Origin: an uncultured Eubacteriales bacterium
GTDB lineage: Bacteria; Bacillota; Clostridia; Christensenellales; CAG-917
Assembly: GCA_900545885.1 (NCBI GenBank)
Contig: URAF01000018.1
Location: 1 to 21,628, forward strand
DNA: 21,628 nucleotides
Reading direction: 5' to 3'
This document shows, one piece after another, positions 16,401 through 21,628 of this stretch. A model generated the notes under the pieces. That model was given only the letters and a program-made list of their open reading frames with translations. It had not been told where the DNA came from and made no database searches. Position 1 is the stretch's first letter. Each line of letters opens with the position of its first letter. A program made the position numbers and the translations under genes.

Positions 16401-17251
16401 AGGGACAGCTTCTTGTTGTACTTGTATCTGCCGACTCTCGCGAGGTCGTATTTCTTGTATTCGTAGAAGGTGTTGTTGATGAGGATGTCCGCACCTTCGA
16501 TGGTGGGAACTTCACCGGGACGGAGTCTTCTGAACAAGTCCATCTTGCCCGCTTCCTCGGTCTTGCAGTTGACGTCCTTGTTGCAGGTGGCAACCATCAT
16601 ATCGTCGCCGCCGAAGAGTTCGATGAGTTCTTCGTCCGTACCGAATCCGAGCGCACGCAGAAGCGTGGTCGCGGTAATCTTTCTGGTGCGGTCAACGTGC
16701 ACCCACTGAACGTCGTTCTGGTCCTGTTCGAATTCCAGCCACGCGCCTCTGTTGGGGATAACGGTGGTCTTGTAACGGGGGGTACCGTTCTTGTCAAGCG
16801 ACTTTTCGCTGTACACGCCGGGGCTTCTGACGAGCTGGCTGACAATAACGCGTTCCGCACCGTTGATGACGAAAGAACCTGCGTCCGTCATAAGCGGGAA
16901 ATCGCCCATAAACACTTCCTGTTCCACGACTTCGCCCGTATCGTTATTGGTGAGACGGGTTTTTACGCGGAGCGGAATAGCGTAGGTGGTGTCGCGGTCC
17001 TTGCACTCTTTGACGGAGTACTTAGGCTCGCCCGTGAGCGAGTGGGACAAGAATTCCAGTTTGAGTTTGCCTGCGAAGTCGACGATGGGGGAATAGTCTT
17101 TGAAGACCTCTCTGATGCCCTCGTCGATAAAGTTGGCATAGGAATCCTTTTGCACCTCGATAAGGTAGGGAATGTCGAGCACGTCTTTGATTTTGGAGAA
17201 AGTCTGACGTTCGGTGTTCCCGTACATAACCTTGTGAATTCTTTGGGACAT
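13430..17251 (-). CDS. rpoB: RNA polymerase subunit beta
   Basis: Beta pairs with beta' to form the catalytic core. The 1273 residues begin with the clamp-associated N-terminus and contain the rifampicin pocket [22 protein letters not shown] (about 492-513). The positions equivalent to E. coli D516, H526 and S531 are wild type (here D501, H511, S516), so rifampicin sensitivity is expected. Later blocks include [19 protein letters not shown] and the C-terminal [20 protein letters not shown]. The last 70 residues (about 1204-1273) form an acidic, phenylalanine-containing tail, 22 Asp/Glu to 4 Lys, with DNLF, DNLF and ENIF motifs. This is longer than the ends of well-known Firmicutes beta subunits. 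The start has AAGGAG 6 bp upstream. The gene has its own promoter, and rplJ and rplL are not upstream. Confidence 0.99.
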   Translation of the reverse strand: [1273 protein letters not shown]

Positions 17252-17377
17252 TTTTTACTCCTTGAAAATTACCGATTTTGTTCCCCGCAAAAAAATTTCG
17301 GAAAAATTTGAGTTTCGCGGAAAGCAGTTGTTTTTTTTGTTGCTCTGCGCTATACTAACACTACGAGATATAACCCC

Positions 17378-17408
17378 CTACCCCCAAAACACGGATTTTT
17401 GAGGGTAG
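17378..17408 (-). promoter_or_regulatory. Hairpin in the rpoB 5' leader
   Basis: On the minus strand CTACCCTCAAAA pairs with TTTTGGGGGTAG across a 7-nt loop, giving 12 pairs including one U-G. The odd pair is a wobble only in the minus-strand RNA, which fits a role in the rpoB transcript. It would sit about 20-50 nt after the predicted start of transcription. No T-tract follows, so it is not a simple terminator. Function unknown. Confidence 0.5.
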
Positions 17409-17434
17409 AATTAAGCATTATTGCGCATTTTCCT

Positions 17435-17463
17435 ATTGTATCAGCAAAACGCAAGGCTGTCAA
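17435..17463 (-). promoter_or_regulatory. Sigma-A promoter of rpoB-rpoC-metK
   Basis: On the minus strand TTGACA (17458-17463) and TACAAT (17435-17440) are separated by exactly 17 bp. This is a near-consensus housekeeping promoter. Transcription should start near 17428, giving a leader of about 177 nt before the rpoB ATG. Confidence 0.85.
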
Positions 17464-17605
17464 GTGCGCGAACGCACAAAAATACAATATTTTACAGCCT
17501 TTCGGAAGGTTCGGAAAAGTGCCCTTCCGCAAGGGTTGCCGCCCGTCCGAAATGGGGTACAAAACGCGAAAATGAGGCGCAAAAAATGGTGAAAACAGGA
17601 GAAAA

Positions 17606-17848
17606 ATGAGAATAGACAAGTTCCTTAAAGTATCGAGAGTCATAAAAAGACGCACCGTTGCTGCGGACGCTTGCAGCGGCGGAAGAATAGAAATCAACGG
17701 CAAACCCGTAAAACCCGCAAAAGAGGTCAAAGTCGGCGACGTCGTGACAGTTTCCTTCGGTTCCAACGCGCTCACCTTCGAAGTGCTGAACACCGACGAA
17801 AAACAGACCAAGCAATCCGCCTCGGAAATGTACAGGATTATAAGCTGA
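17606..17848 (+). CDS. S4-domain RNA-binding protein, RqcP/YabO-like
   Basis: An 80-residue protein made of a single S4 RNA-binding domain. It starts MRIDKFLKVSRVIKRRTVA and continues with GGRIEINGKPVKPAKEVKVGDVVTV, the typical S4 order. It resembles RqcP (YabO) of Bacillus subtilis. RqcP works with RqcH on split 50S subunits, where it stabilises the P-site tRNA during alanine tailing of stalled nascent chains. A related alternative is the heat-shock Hsp15 family, but the small size and Gram-positive context favour RqcP. The ATG has AGGAG 5 bp upstream. It is transcribed away from rpoB. ispDF follows 106 bp later with its own promoter. Confidence 0.88.
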   Translation: MRIDKFLKVSRVIKRRTVAADACSGGRIEINGKPVKPAKEVKVGDVVTVSFGSNALTFEVLNTDEKQTKQSASEMYRIIS

Positions 17849-17866
17849 TTTCCGCATTCTGCCCTG

Positions 17867-17895
17867 TTGCATTCCGTCCCGCGGGCGGATATAAT
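17867..17895 (+). promoter_or_regulatory. Sigma-A promoter of ispDF
   Basis: TTGCAT (17867-17872) and a perfect TATAAT (17890-17895) are separated by 17 bp. Transcription would start near 17902, about 50 nt before the ispDF start codon. The leader carries the palindrome GCGTATACGC. Confidence 0.75.
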
Positions 17896-17954
17896 ATTAT
17901 TGACGCGCGTATACGCACGGGCGACCCCCGCAAAACGTCGGCGCGGATACCCTT

Positions 17955-19073
17955 ATGAGCAATTTCAACGTCGTTATCGCCGCAGGCGGCAGCAGCGTCC
18001 GCTACGGCAAAGAAAACAAACTCTTCGAACCTTGCCGTTCGTCCTGTGTTCTGGTCGAGGCAATCCGTCCTTTTCTTTCCTTTTCCGAAATCAAACGTGT
18101 AATCGTCGCAATCGACACCGACTCCGCCGACGAGTTTCTCGAACGGCTGGAAGCCGCACGCCTTGACGACGACAGACGGATACAGCTTACACGCGGAGGA
18201 AAAAGCCGCACCCAAACGGTAAAATTCGGTTTGCAGGCCGTGGACGAGGACTGCGATTTCGTGCTCATTCACGACGGAGCGCGCCCCTTCCTCACAACCG
18301 ATTTGATAAAACGCGTTATGGACGGAGCAAAAGAATGCGGCGCGTGCGTGCCCGTGCTCACGCTCACCGACAACATTCTCCGCACGGACGGAAACGGTGT
18401 CGTTTCTCTCGACCGCACCCCGTACAGACTTGTGCAAACCCCTATGGGGTTTGAAAAATCGCGTGTCATCGAGGCATACGAAGAATGCAACCGCGATTTC
18501 CTCGACGACTTCGGAGTCGTGGACGCCTACCGTCACGGCGAAGTCAAACTCGTCGAAGGCGAACGCACCAACAGAAAAATAACCGTAAAAGAAGATTTGC
18601 GCACCTCTTTGGTCGGTTGCGGATACGACATTCACCGTTTCAAAGACGGAAACGGCATAAAACTGCTCGGCGAAAAAATCCCCTGCCCCTATGCGTTTGT
18701 CGCGCACTCCGATGGCGACGTTGCAATCCACGCGCTTATGGACGCAATACTTTCCGCTCTCGGAAAAAAGGACATCGGACATCTTTACCCCGTCGACGAC
18801 CCGAAATACGACGGGGCAGACAGCGTAAAACTGCTAAAAGGCGTGCTTGCGATAATGCACGAAGAAAACCGTGCCGTCGCAAACTGTTCCGTCGCAATAA
18901 TCGCGGAAAAACCGATGCTTGCGCCTTACATAGACAGAATGCGCACGCGAATGAGCAAAATTCTGGACGTACCCGCAGAAAACATCGGCATAACTGCCAC
19001 CACCAACGAAAAAGTGGGCGACATCGGCGCAGGCAACGCCGTCGCCGCCTACGTCACCGTTCTGCTGGTGTAG
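17955..19073 (+). CDS. ispDF: Bifunctional IspD-IspF (MEP isoprenoid pathway)
   Basis: A fusion catalysing two non-consecutive MEP-pathway steps: CTP transfer to MEP (IspD) and cyclisation to MEcPP (IspF). The IspD half (about residues 1-217) has the nucleotide loop VVIAAGGSSVRYGKENK with Arg16 and Lys22, then RGGKSRTQTV (about 80-89), HDGARPF (106-112) and the late RKITVKEDL. The IspF half (about 218-372) starts VGCGYDIHRF. Its metal ligands are Asp225, His227 and His259, with the same 34-residue spacing as Asp8 to His42 in E. coli IspF. AHSDGDVAIHALMDAIL and ITATTNEKVGDIGAGNAVAAYVTVLL follow. The ATG lacks a clear ribosome binding site but has a good promoter 60 bp upstream. The terminator lies about 30 bp after the stop. 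Confidence 0.95.
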   Translation: MSNFNVVIAAGGSSVRYGKENKLFEPCRSSCVLVEAIRPFLSFSEIKRVIVAIDTDSADEFLERLEAARLDDDRRIQLTRGGKSRTQTVKFGLQAVDEDCDFVLIHDGARPFLTTDLIKRVMDGAKECGACVPVLTLTDNILRTDGNGVVSLDRTPYRLVQTPMGFEKSRVIEAYEECNRDFLDDFGVVDAYRHGEVKLVEGERTNRKITVKEDLRTSLVGCGYDIHRFKDGNGIKLLGEKIPCPYAFVAHSDGDVAIHALMDAILSALGKKDIGHLYPVDDPKYDGADSVKLLKGVLAIMHEENRAVANCSVAIIAEKPMLAPYIDRMRTRMSKILDVPAENIGITATTNEKVGDIGAGNAVAAYVTVLLV

Positions 19074-19104
19074 TCTTTCCCCTAAAAATAGTTCAACCCA
19101 AAAG

Positions 19105-19134
19105 AAAAACCGATGCATTCCGCATCGGTTTTTG
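19105..19134 (+). terminator. Intrinsic terminator after ispDF
   Basis: AAAAACCGATGC (19105-19116) pairs perfectly with GCATCGGTTTTT (19122-19133) around a 5-nt loop, followed by more T-rich sequence. It lies 32 bp after the ispDF stop. The A and T flanks make it potentially bidirectional. An almost identical hairpin lies at 19568-19596. Confidence 0.9.
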
Positions 19135-19173
19135 TTTTTGCGTTTGGTCGCAGCTTCGCTGTTTGACGACCGC

Positions 19174-19232
19174 ACAAAACCGTGATATTTGAGCGTCAGA
19201 CAAGGAAACGAAAAAAACCGTGGACAGGAGTG
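19174..19232. repeat. Half copy of the 126-bp palindromic element
   Basis: It begins ACAAAACCGTGATATTTG, continues with GTCAGACAAGG and ends at GACAGGAGTG, just inside the central upper stem. The right half of the palindrome is missing and is replaced by the family 1 hairpin repeat. This copy therefore cannot fold like the complete ones. Confidence 0.75.
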
Positions 19233-19294
19233 GCAGGGTGCTCCACCCTGCACCCTTGATTTTAAATATTGCACGAAGTGCCGCACTTGCGACG
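19232..19294. repeat. Intergenic repeat family 1, right copy
   Basis: Second copy of the sequence at 777-837. GCAGGGTG, CTC and CACCCTGC form a perfect 8-bp hairpin here, and the alternative AGGGTGC/GCACCCT pairing is also kept. AAATATT before GCACGAAGTGC pairs with AATATTT just after the repeat end (near 19295-19302), enclosing the inner hairpins. Confidence 0.7.
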
Positions 19295-19567
19295 TAATAT
19301 TTGTTCGAAGTGGCGAGCCGCAAGGCGGCGAGAATGTGAGTGCCGAGCGCCAGAAGGCGCACGCAGTCTGCGCGAACTTGGTTGCGAAGGCTATCCCCGA
19401 AGTGCGCAGACAAGTGGCATAACCAGTGAAATGACCTTAATGCGCGAGCGCCGAAGGTGTCCCCCGTGAGCGTGGGTGCCCTCACAGGGGGTACGGGAAC
19501 GGGGGAAACCCGAAGGAAGGGGGGGCAACTTTAATATTATTTGTATGAAATACCTTCTTCCAAAATT
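19295..19567. other. Non-coding module between the two direct repeats
   Basis: About 270 bp without a credible gene. Positions 19461-19491 hold CCCCCGTGAG and CTCACAGGGGG, a strong hairpin with one bulge. A purine-rich, G-rich tract follows (19494-19527, including GGAAGGGGGGGCAAC). Reading frames exist through it, but they run on across the repeats and hairpins without ribosome binding sites. It may be the remnant of a larger mobile or repetitive element. Confidence 0.4.
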
Positions 19568-19596
19568 AAAAACCGATGCATTTCGCATCGGTTTTT
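19568..19596 (-). terminator. Intrinsic terminator in direct repeat B
   Basis: AAAAACCGATGC and GCATCGGTTTTT around an ATTTC loop, nearly identical to the ispDF terminator. It is flanked by A and T runs on both strands. It lies between the convergent ispDF and rplM-rpsI operons and would stop minus-strand transcripts that pass the palindromic element. Confidence 0.7.
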
Positions 19597-19693
19597 GTTT
19601 TGCGTTTGGTCGCAGCTTCGCTGTTTGATGACTGCACAAAACCGTGATATTTGAGCGTCAGACAAGGAAACGAAAAAACCGTGGACAGGAGTG
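19568..19693. repeat. 126-bp direct repeat, copy B
   Basis: Near-identical partner of 19105-19232. It contains the second terminator hairpin, the GTCGCAGCTTCGCTG hairpin and the left half of a complete palindromic element. The sequence on the far side continues into the full element rather than into repeat family 1. Confidence 0.85.
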
Positions 19694-19761
19694 TACTTGT
19701 TGTACATGACTGTTCACGGTTTTGTGTTGACGATGTATCACGCCAAATAGCGCGGTTTTGT
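19636..19761. repeat. 126-bp palindromic element, right copy
   Basis: Same length and core as 963-1088. The outer arms ACAAAACCG (19636-19644) and CGGTTTTGT (19753-19761) are paired but differ in sequence from those of the left copy. The central hairpin has a 14-bp lower stem (19675-19688 with 19710-19723), the same GA/GA internal loop (19689-19690 and 19708-19709), an upper stem 19691-19696 with 19702-19707 and the same TTGTT loop. The last base is the first position of the rpsI stop codon (19761-19763). No coding content. Confidence 0.8.
19673..19723 (-). terminator. Terminator-like hairpin inside the palindromic element, after rpsI
   Basis: On the minus strand AAAACCGTG, an apical region and CACGG are followed by six T residues, about 40 nt after the rpsI stop. 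This is a plausible Rho-independent terminator built from the element's central stem. The left copy of the element has no such T-run. Confidence 0.55.
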
Positions 19762-20177
19762 TAACGCTTGCTGAACTGAGGTGCCTTACGTGCTTTATGC
19801 AGACCGTATTTCTTGCGTTCTTTCTGTCTGGGGTCGCGTTTGAGGTAACCCGCTTTCTTCAGAACGGAACGATAGGCTTCGCTGTCGCAGACGCACAGTG
19901 CTCTCGCAATACCGTGACGGATTGCACCCGCCTGACCGGTCATGCCGCCGCCGTAAACGTTGACGATGACGTCGAATTTGTCGGTTGCGGAAACTGCCTC
20001 GAGAGGCTGGTTGACGATGAGTCTCATCGTGTCAAGAGGGAAATAATCCTCAAATGCTCTCTTGTTGATGGTGATGTTGCCTTCACCGGGGATAAGACGG
20101 ACTCTTGCGACGGCAGTCTTTCTTCTGCCGGTGCCGCAGTATTGAACTTTCTTTTTGACGGTTTTCTTAGTAGCCAT
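19761..20177 (-). CDS. rpsI: Ribosomal protein S9
   Basis: S9 is a 30S head protein whose C-terminal tail reaches the P-site tRNA. The 138 residues show YCGTGRRKTAVARVRLIPG near the N-terminus, TDKFDVIVNVYGGGMTGQAGAIRHGIARAL in the centre and the basic tail RKKYGLHKARKAPQFSKR ending in the conserved Ser-Lys-Arg. The ATG has GAGGTGAG 5 bp upstream and is 12 bp after the rplM stop, giving the usual rplM-rpsI pair. The stop codon touches the palindromic element. Confidence 0.98.
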   Translation of the reverse strand: MATKKTVKKKVQYCGTGRRKTAVARVRLIPGEGNITINKRAFEDYFPLDTMRLIVNQPLEAVSATDKFDVIVNVYGGGMTGQAGAIRHGIARALCVCDSEAYRSVLKKAGYLKRDPRQKERKKYGLHKARKAPQFSKR

Positions 20178-20189
20178 AACTCACCTCAA

Positions 20190-20654
20190 CTATTTAAGCT
20201 CGAGAGCGACGGGGCATTGAGCCTGATGATTGTGCTCGCTGCCGACGTAAACGCGGAGCTTCTTCAACATTTGCTTGCCGAGGGTGTTCTTGGGGAGCAT
20301 GCCCTTGACAGCTTTGTAAACGGCAAATTCGGGTTTCTCGTTCATCAGTTTCTTGTACTGGATTTCTTTGAGACCGCCGATGAAGCCGGTGTGATAACGG
20401 TAATATTTCTGTTCGAGTTTCTTGCCGGTGAGAATCACCTTTTCGCAGTTGATAATAATGACATGGTCACCACAGTCGACGTGGGGGGTATATTCGGGTT
20501 TGTTCTTGCCTTTGAGTATTGCGGCAACCTGAGACGCAAGACGTCCGAGCACCATATCGGTTGCGTCGACGACGTACCACTTGCTTTCCACTTCGCCGGG
20601 TTTCGCCATGTAAGACTTGTTGTTGTTTGCCATTGCGGACAAATCCTTAGCCAT
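20190..20654 (-). CDS. rplM: Ribosomal protein L13
   Basis: L13 is an early-assembly 50S protein. The 154 residues contain ESKWYVVDATDMVLGRLAS, NKPEYTPHVDCGDHVIIIN, the LTGKK motif, GMLPKNTLGKQMLKKLRVY and GSEHNHQAQ, all typical. I place the start at the ATG 20652-20654 (MAKDLSAMANNNKSYMAKP), because GGAGGT lies 6 bp upstream. A longer in-frame extension lies across the leader and is not family-like. Internal ATGs at codons 8 and 16 are also near the usual family start. It is transcribed with rpsI from the promoter at 20755-20783. Confidence 0.98.
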   Translation of the reverse strand: MAKDLSAMANNNKSYMAKPGEVESKWYVVDATDMVLGRLASQVAAILKGKNKPEYTPHVDCGDHVIIINCEKVILTGKKLEQKYYRYHTGFIGGLKEIQYKKLMNEKPEFAVYKAVKGMLPKNTLGKQMLKKLRVYVGSEHNHQAQCPVALELK

Positions 20655-20754
20655 ACAGACCTCCAAAAAATTTCTGATTTCTTTTGCTATATATCGACTG
20701 CACGGCGAGGGGCTAGTTCGCGAATGCAACAATTTTCTCAAAAGACGCTTGATT

Positions 20755-20783
20755 ATAATAATAAATAAGAAAACTTATGTCAA
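20755..20783 (-). promoter_or_regulatory. Sigma-A promoter of rplM-rpsI
   Basis: On the minus strand TTGACA (20778-20783), 17 bp, then TATTAT (20755-20760). An overlapping TATAAT occurs at 20 bp. The spacer is A/T-rich. Transcription would start near 20748, leaving a leader of about 95 nt. Bacillota rplM leaders are known sites of regulation, but I cannot confirm a matching structure here. Confidence 0.85.
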
Positions 20784-20853
20784 GCGAATTTCGGCAATAT
20801 CGACAATTTTTTCGGATACTCCGCCTTTACGCCCTTCGGGGGTGTCGGAAGCG

Positions 20854-21628
20854 TCATTTCCATTCGGCGGAAACTTCGCACGCCTTGCATGGCACGACAA
20901 TGGACGCGCAGCCCGTGACGACGTCATGCCCGCAACGCACGCCGTTGCACTCACCGCCGTAAAACGTAACCTTGATTTTTCGGGTACCGCAGTCCTCGGA
21001 CGGCAGTATTTCGAGCTTCGAAACCTTGCCTTCGGTGGAAACTTTGAAGTATATACTTCCCTTCTCGTCGTACATCGTGTATTCGCCGTTACCCTTGAAC
21101 ACTCTGACCTCGATTTCGTCGAACTTCACCGAATTTCCTTCTCTTTCGGCAATGAGCGGAATTATTGCGCCTTCTTTCGCGTACACGGGGAACTCGTCAA
21201 GCGCGCTTTTAACGAACGCCAACTTCTCTCCCTCGTACACTTCGCCCGTGAAGAAGTTTGTCCATTTTCCTGCGGGGAACCATACCTTCGTCACCGACAT
21301 ACCGTCCTTGCCCGCTCTCCTTACAACGGGCGCGACCAGCAGTTCGCCGCCGAATATATACTGGTTTTTCGCGTCGTACGCAAAAGGCTCGTCATAGCCG
21401 TAATACATCGGCGCGACAATCGGTTCACCGAACTTTGCCGTTCTTATGTTCGCCGTGTAAAGATACGGGAGCAGTCTGTGTCTCAACCGCATGTAATCTT
21501 CGGCAATCGGTTCGACGGTGTCGCCGTAAAGCCAAGGCTCTTTGGACAGACCGTTTTTGGTGGAATGCAAGCGGTTGACGGGCGAAAACACGCCGAACTG
21601 CAACCATCTGAGATACAGTTCGCCGTCG
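20854..21628 (-). CDS. Glycoside hydrolase family 31 (3' part, cut by window edge)
   Basis: The C-terminal about 258 residues of a GH31 enzyme, a family of retaining alpha-glucosidases, alpha-xylosidases and relatives. At the edge it reads GELYLRWLQFGVFSPVNRLHST, followed by SKEPWLYG, RLRHRLLPYLYTANI and NQYIFGGELLVAPVV. This is the end of the catalytic barrel. The beta-sandwich region follows (VWFPAGKWTNFFTGEVYEGEK, FPVYAKEGAIIPL). The nucleophile and acid/base aspartates lie upstream, outside the window. No signal peptide can be judged. The gene ends 70 bp before the rplM promoter, and I see no T-tract terminator after it. Substrate specificity cannot be assigned from this fragment. Confidence 0.93.
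   Translation of the reverse strand, partial: DGELYLRWLQFGVFSPVNRLHSTKNGLSKEPWLYGDTVEPIAEDYMRLRHRLLPYLYTANIRTAKFGEPIVAPMYYGYDEPFAYDAKNQYIFGGELLVAPVVRRAGKDGMSVTKVWFPAGKWTNFFTGEVYEGEKLAFVKSALDEFPVYAKEGAIIPLIAEREGNSVKFDEIEVRVFKGNGEYTMYDEKGSIYFKVSTEGKVSKLEILPSEDCGTRKIKVTFYGGECNGVRCGHDVVTGCASIVVPCKACEVSAEWK

Larger units (their letters stand above)
17252..17605. other. 354-bp divergent regulatory region between rpoB and the S4 gene
   Basis: No gene. It holds the rpoB promoter (17435-17463), a hairpin in the roughly 177-nt rpoB leader (17378-17408) and an A/T-rich stretch before the rpoB ribosome binding site. On the plus-strand side there are two small hairpins: CCTT-TCGG-AAGG near 17500 and CCCTT-CCGC-AAGGG near 17522. 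I found no convincing plus-strand promoter for the S4 gene. TACAAT at 17483-17488 is a possible -10 without a good -35. Confidence 0.6.
19105..19232. repeat. 128-bp direct repeat, copy A
   Basis: This 128-bp block recurs at 19568-19693 with about three substitutions and two single-base length differences. It contains the ispDF terminator, a GTCGCAGCTTCGCTG hairpin and the left half of the 126-bp palindromic element (from 19174). The similarity stops abruptly after GGACAGGAGTG, exactly where repeat family 1 begins. Confidence 0.85.

Noticed and set aside
17344..17356. TTAGTATAGCG upstream of rpoB, also present upstream of secA, as a shared promoter -10
   Set aside because: For rpoB there is no -35 at a suitable distance, and a far better TTGACA-N17-TACAAT lies at 17435-17463. 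The shared word may be chance.
19093..19485. Minus-strand 130-codon frame across the ispDF terminator and repeats
   Set aside because: It translates hairpins and intergenic repeats, has no ribosome binding site, and reads through an intrinsic terminator. Such frames are a common artefact of repeat families.
19105..19761. CRISPR array or tandem repeat locus
   Set aside because: Repeats are two long, hairpin-rich copies without regular short spacers, and there are no cas genes nearby.
20655..20741. 29-residue N-terminal extension of L13
   Set aside because: It covers the mRNA leader. GGAGGT precedes the ATG at 20654.
20804..20853. Terminator of the GH31 gene
   Set aside because: A CCC-TTCG-GGG hairpin is present near 20836, but no T-tract follows it on the minus strand.

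Overview
The window looks like chromosome from an uncultured, anaerobe-like member of the Bacillota (Clostridia side). The evidence is strong AGGAGG-type ribosome binding sites, sigma-A promoters of the TTGACA-N17-TATAAT kind, a SecA with a C-terminal zinc tail, RpoB and RpoC in Firmicutes-like arrangement, a RecD2 helicase, an RqcP-type S4 protein and MEP-pathway isoprenoid synthesis. I cannot place it to genus. Apart from its intergenic repeats the window is housekeeping. I see no phage, transposase, CRISPR array, tRNA or rRNA.

Layout. From the left edge to about 17.25 kb nearly everything is on the minus strand, so transcription runs right to left. In transcription order: rpoB, rpoC and metK form one operon driven by a textbook promoter at 17435-17463 and closed by a terminator at 8394-8420. 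Next come recD2 and comF, whose stop and start codons overlap. A 380-bp gap precedes secA and prfB, which are 1 bp apart. A 316-bp repeat-filled gap then separates prfB from a small membrane protein with a bacterial PH-like domain and from the 5' part of tsaD, which runs off the left edge. Divergent from rpoB on the plus strand are an S4-domain protein (RqcP-like) and a fused ispDF, ending in a terminator. A 687-bp repeat-rich gap separates ispDF from the convergent rplM-rpsI operon (minus strand). Beyond that lies the 3' part of a GH31 glycosidase gene, cut by the right edge.

How the genes fit together. Most products serve the central dogma: RNA polymerase, L13 and S9, RF2, tRNA t6A modification (TsaD) and rescue of stalled ribosomes (RqcP). 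They are joined by protein export (SecA), SAM supply (MetK), DNA repair or uptake (RecD2, ComF) and isoprenoid precursors (IspDF). rpoBC is separated from the usual rplKAJL genes and is instead translationally adjacent to metK.

The most unusual content is in two intergenic gaps (768-1083 and 19074-19760). They share repeat families. One is a 126-bp palindromic element present twice (963-1088 and 19636-19761), plus a half copy. Each copy has a conserved core, but the stem sequences differ between copies while staying paired within each copy. The internal symmetry is RNA-like, with a GA/GA internal loop and G-U pairs on the plus strand. Both copies end exactly at a stop codon of a minus-strand housekeeping gene. 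I recognise no named family for it, and it is my best candidate for something undescribed here.
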